A stretch of 9,080 nucleotides of DNA from Candidatus Jordarchaeum madagascarense. GTDB lineage: Archaea; Asgardarchaeota; Jordiarchaeia; Jordiarchaeales; Jordiarchaeaceae. This document shows positions 7,065 through 9,080 of this stretch, piece after piece. The stretch is from assembly GCA_019056875.1 (NCBI GenBank), contig DXJA01000391.1, positions 1 to 9,080 of the forward strand, in the 5' to 3' direction. The translations under genes were made by a program, and so were the position numbers. The notes beneath the pieces are model-generated. The model saw nothing but the letters and a program-made list of their open reading frames with translations. It was not told the origin of the DNA and did no database searches. Each line of letters opens with the position of its first letter. Positions within the stretch are counted from its first letter, which is position 1.

Positions 7065-7172
7065 CTAAACAAAAATATCTAAATTGCAAGCATAACAAGA
7101 TTATAAGTGAACCTAAAAATATATTTCCTAGAAAACAAGTATAATTTTTTAAAAAATTTAAAAGTGATAAGA
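7065..7172. promoter_or_regulatory. Divergent promoter region of kptA and the hydrolase gene
   Basis: A 108-base AT-rich gap. It contains a perfect 16-base A/T palindrome AATTTTTTAAAAAATT at 7143-7158, ending 14 bases before the hydrolase ATG. TATA-like CTAAAAATATATTTCC lies at about 7112-7127. If the hydrolase message were leaderless, the palindrome would fall at the TATA position. Which stretch is the real promoter cannot be decided from sequence. Confidence 0.35.
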
Positions 7173-8003
7173 ATGGCTGACTTTTTGGTAATGGAAGATG
7201 GGGTAAAGATAAAGTACGAAATCCATGGGAGTGGTAAGCCGGTAATTCTAATTCATGGCTGGACCGGGGGGACAGGAAATTGGATGCGCCAGGTACCAGA
7301 ACTCTCCAAAGAATTTAAAGTGATCACCTATGATCATAGAGGACACGGAGAATCTGGCAAGCCGGAGAAGCACCTAAACCTAAACTGGCTGGCCAGAGAT
7401 TTGAAAACAATCATAGAGAGATTAAAACTTGAAAAGCCAGTAGCAGTTGGTCACTCTATGGGGGCAGCGACACTATTTGAATATGTAAGAATGCACGGGG
7501 ACAGCGATTTCAAAGGCATTTGTTTCATTGATATGACTCCGAAGTTCTTGTGCAGTGATGACTGGAAACTGGGAATGGGCGGCGGGTTAACCTGCGAGCT
7601 GAGCTTACTATTACTTCAACAGCTCTTCACCGATGCTCAAGAAAATGTGGAAGACTCCGTCATAATGACATATCACCGGGACAAAAAGTTGGAAGACTTG
7701 GATAAAGAAGAGGTTAAAACACTAGTACAGATGAGCCACGCCACTTCACTTCTAGCCACCACAGCCCTCTTTGTTAGCATGAGCCTAAGCGACTATAGAG
7801 ATGTGCTGCCCAAAATAAATGTGCCGGTACTCTTAGCGTATGCAACCGGAAGCCAATTACATATTCCCGGAGTTAGCGAATACATGAAGGAAAATATCAA
7901 AAACTCAAAACTCGTGCTTTTTGAAAAGAGTGGACACAACATACTCTACGAGGAACCAGAAAAATTAAACAAGGAATTAAAGGAATTCATCCAATCAGTC
8001 TAA
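7173..8003 (+). CDS. Alpha/beta hydrolase fold protein (esterase/lipase-like)
   Basis: A cytoplasmic alpha/beta hydrolase of 276 residues; the substrate cannot be told. It starts with the family's MEDGVKIKYEIHGSGKPVI strands, then the oxyanion turn HGWTGG (28-33), YDHRGHGESGKP (53-64), and the nucleophile elbow VGHSMG with Ser95. The C-terminal catalytic His is His255 in EKSGHNILYEEP. The usual Asp after strand 7 (GxxD after PVLLAY) is not seen: the text reads YATGSQLHIPG (223-233). Asp120 after strand 6 (CFIDMTP) might replace it. There is no signal peptide or membrane segment. The ATG at 7173 gives a normal N-terminus and is preceded by GTGAT; an upstream in-frame GTG at 7107 would add 22 residues unlike the family. 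Arginine codons are mostly AGA, as in the host. Divergent from kptA, followed by T-runs, so probably a single-gene unit. Confidence 0.85.
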   Translation: MADFLVMEDGVKIKYEIHGSGKPVILIHGWTGGTGNWMRQVPELSKEFKVITYDHRGHGESGKPEKHLNLNWLARDLKTIIERLKLEKPVAVGHSMGAATLFEYVRMHGDSDFKGICFIDMTPKFLCSDDWKLGMGGGLTCELSLLLLQQLFTDAQENVEDSVIMTYHRDKKLEDLDKEEVKTLVQMSHATSLLATTALFVSMSLSDYRDVLPKINVPVLLAYATGSQLHIPGVSEYMKENIKNSKLVLFEKSGHNILYEEPEKLNKELKEFIQSV

Positions 8004-8030
8004 AAATAATTAATACCCAACTCTAACACC

Positions 8031-8052
8031 TTTATCCTTTTTTCCAATTTTT
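8031..8052 (+). terminator. Oligo-T terminator of the hydrolase gene
   Basis: Two T-runs, T6 (8038-8043) and T5 (8048-8052), lie about 35-50 bases after the stop codon in a pyrimidine-rich stretch with no stem. This is the usual form of archaeal termination signals. Confidence 0.45.
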
Positions 8053-8204
8053 AATCACTGAATTAGAAATAGTTATTAGCTTGAAAAAAATTTTTTTTAA
8101 CACCAAAAATTTAATCTAGACCAAAGTATATTCAGCTTGTAAAAATTACTACAAATCACCTGTAAAAAATTTTGAAGAAGTGATAAATGAAAAATAAATT
8201 ACTG

Positions 8205-8234
8205 TAAAAAAATTAGAGGGGTGGGGGTGCTGGT
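8205..8234 (-). terminator. Probable terminator of the leftward unknown gene
   Basis: On the minus strand the stop codon (8242-8244) is followed by a C-rich stretch with C5 and C4 tracts and then a T7 run near 8206-8212. A T-run shortly after a stop codon fits archaeal oligo-U termination; the C-rich part is unexplained. Confidence 0.35.
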
Positions 8235-8241
8235 TTTTAGA

Positions 8242-8931
8242 TCAGATTTCAAAGATTCTTCCTTTGCAGGTTGGATTGTCAAATTTTTCCAGTTTATAGT
8301 CAACGGGCTTCCCCGAGACCAGGCTTAACGCGGCACTGTTTGCGATTAGTACAACACATTCCTGATCTCCTGATATCCGGGTGATACCCTCTTTAGTCAT
8401 TGCTTTACAAGCGTCTTTCCAAGTGCATCCTTCCATTTCCTCAAAAATCACTTTTTCTGACTCATTTACCACTTGTTGGGGTGATGTTGCTTTGACGATA
8501 TCGGCAATCTCTATGTAGCGTACTAGGGCTTTGTAAATATTTGGAATTTTACCCTTTACCTCGTTTAGTAGCCCTGAGTCCTCAATTATTTTTTTGATAG
8601 CATTATAGGCAAGGTTTTTTGCACCCGAAGCCGTTGATCCTTCAAATATCTTCTCAGCCTTAGCGATTCCGTAGATTAGACAGTTATATACCCTAGGATA
8701 TTTATCCCTGCACTCTGTAATGTACTTGATAACCTCGTCTATATTCTCAATATTCTCAGGCGGTTTCTCACCCGTTTTTTCTGACTCGAACTCTAGGGCA
8801 TACTTTGATATCATTTTTGTGAAAGCGGGCCCAAAGAGAGCCTCGATTACTCGAACCGCGGATGCAATGAACATAGCAACTATATCGGGATCAAAAATTT
8901 CCTTTACCAATATTCTATCGCTTTCCAACAA
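8242..8931 (-). CDS. Protein of unknown function, 229 residues, six cysteines, TTG start
   Basis: I do not recognise this protein with confidence. It appears cytoplasmic and mostly helical: a hydrophobic amphipathic helix at about 14-47 (DPDIVAMFIASAVRVIEALF opens it), a charged linker (48-65), more helices to about 165, then a C-terminal cysteine-bearing part. Cysteines are at 74, 84, 169, 175, 192 and 222. The last four, in GCTWKDAC (168-175), QECVVL (190-195) and PTCKGRIFEI (220-229), loosely recall the end of V4R-type ligand or metal-binding domains, which often finish with a cysteine and FEI; this is a weak resemblance only. No membrane segment or signal peptide is evident. The frame opens at 8940 and has no upstream ATG or GTG. 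TTG at 8929-8931 is chosen because GAGG lies 7 bases upstream. Its arginine codons are mixed and too few to judge origin. It stands alone, convergent with the hydrolase gene. Confidence 0.7.
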   Translation of the reverse strand: MLESDRILVKEIFDPDIVAMFIASAVRVIEALFGPAFTKMISKYALEFESEKTGEKPPENIENIDEVIKYITECRDKYPRVYNCLIYGIAKAEKIFEGSTASGAKNLAYNAIKKIIEDSGLLNEVKGKIPNIYKALVRYIEIADIVKATSPQQVVNESEKVIFEEMEGCTWKDACKAMTKEGITRISGDQECVVLIANSAALSLVSGKPVDYKLEKFDNPTCKGRIFEI

Positions 8932-8938
8932 CTTGAAG

Positions 8939-8942
8939 CCTC
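8939..8942 (-). promoter_or_regulatory. Ribosome binding site deciding a TTG start
   Basis: GAGG (within GTGAGG) on the minus strand is separated by 7 bases from TTG at 8929-8931. It is the only good ribosome site near the start of the unknown gene, and it overlaps the in-frame stop at 8941-8943, so translation cannot begin further upstream. Confidence 0.55.
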
Positions 8943-9080
8943 ACTATCTAAATTTCAGTATAGAAGAAACAAGCTTTACTATAATCTATTGGAATTAAAT
9001 AAAGCTCCAAGAAATGAGTGTTATAACAGGTTTATATTAATTTCGTGTATCTACATATATCATTTCGACAAAATTGAAAC
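8943..9080. promoter_or_regulatory. AT-rich flank upstream of the unknown gene
   Basis: These 138 bases at the right edge hold no gene I can support. They should contain the promoter of the leftward unknown gene. On the plus strand GGTTTATATTAATTT (9029-9043) is a good archaeal TATA match and may belong to a rightward gene beyond the window, in which case this is another divergent promoter region. Confidence 0.3.

Larger units (their letters stand above)
8004..8241. other. AT-rich intergenic gap with terminators, no gene seen
   Basis: These 238 bases separate convergent genes. Rightward T-runs lie at 8038-8043 and 8048-8052. A7 directly followed by T8 (8084-8098) could end transcription in both directions. 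TGTAAAAA occurs three times (from 8138, 8161 and 8203), and TTGTA (8137-8141) is mirrored by TACAA (8150-8154). A G-rich stretch, GGGG-T-GGGGG (8218-8227), lies just beyond the stop of the leftward gene. A seven-codon frame at 8187-8207 is too short to call. I see no RNA gene. Confidence 0.5.

Noticed and set aside
7020..7070. Possible C/D-box small RNA: GTGATGA on the minus strand at the kptA start
   Set aside because: No matching CTGA D box at the right distance; the motif is better explained by the kptA start codons and ribosome-site-like sequence.
7107..7172. 22-residue N-terminal extension of the hydrolase from a GTG
   Set aside because: The extension is lysine/asparagine-rich translated spacer, has no ribosome site and is absent from the usual family start; ATG at 7173 is better.
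8187..8207. Seven-codon frame ATG...TAA after GAAGAAGTGAT
   Set aside because: It is far too short to judge in 70-80 percent A/T spacer and has no neighbouring gene to lead into.
8218..8234. G-quadruplex on the plus strand
   Set aside because: Only two long G-tracts are present, followed by a single GG; four tracts are needed.
8720..8998. Plus-strand open frame of 92 codons
   Set aside because: It is antisense to the N-terminal half of the unknown gene, whose own frame has a good ribosome site and protein-like helices.

Overview
The window looks like the chromosome of an AT-rich, probably uncultivated archaeon. The evidence is a short archaeal-type alpha-glucan phosphorylase, a KptA/Tpt1 RNA phosphotransferase, strong preference for AGA/AGG arginine codons in most genes, TATA-like boxes in AT-rich intergenic DNA, and T-run terminators without stems. 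I cannot name the lineage; TACK/Bathyarchaeia-like groups would fit, but that is a guess. No rRNA, tRNA, CRISPR array or transposon is visible.

Left half (1-4315, minus strand): a two-gene sugar module. A 1,112-residue fusion of trehalose synthase (TreS, GH13) with maltokinase (Mak/Pep2) is followed after about 14 bases by glgB, which runs off the left edge just before its catalytic nucleophile. TreS-Mak turns trehalose into maltose and then maltose-1-phosphate, the substrate of GlgE; GlgB branches the growing glucan. This is the GlgE pathway layout known from bacteria, and the arginine codons here are far richer in CGN than in the rest of the window, suggesting acquisition by transfer. glgB has no ATG, GTG or TTG where its conserved N-terminus requires a start; the best candidate is AUU behind a G6 tract.

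Centre (4316-6448): a 453-base divergent control region separates treS-mak from a plus-strand alpha-glucan phosphorylase (glgP, GT35, 559 residues), which breaks glucan down to glucose-1-phosphate. Synthesis and breakdown genes are therefore head to head. The control region holds a compact element with three copies of one 6-base motif in alternating orientation, forming a 12-bp bulged hairpin or two mutually exclusive ones.

Right half (6449-9080): kptA (minus) is convergent with glgP. An alpha/beta hydrolase (plus) is divergent from kptA and lacks the usual catalytic acid after strand 7. A 238-base AT-rich gap with T-run terminators follows. Last is a minus-strand gene for a 229-residue cysteine-containing protein of unknown function, starting at TTG behind a good ribosome binding site. 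These genes have no clear link to the glucan genes.
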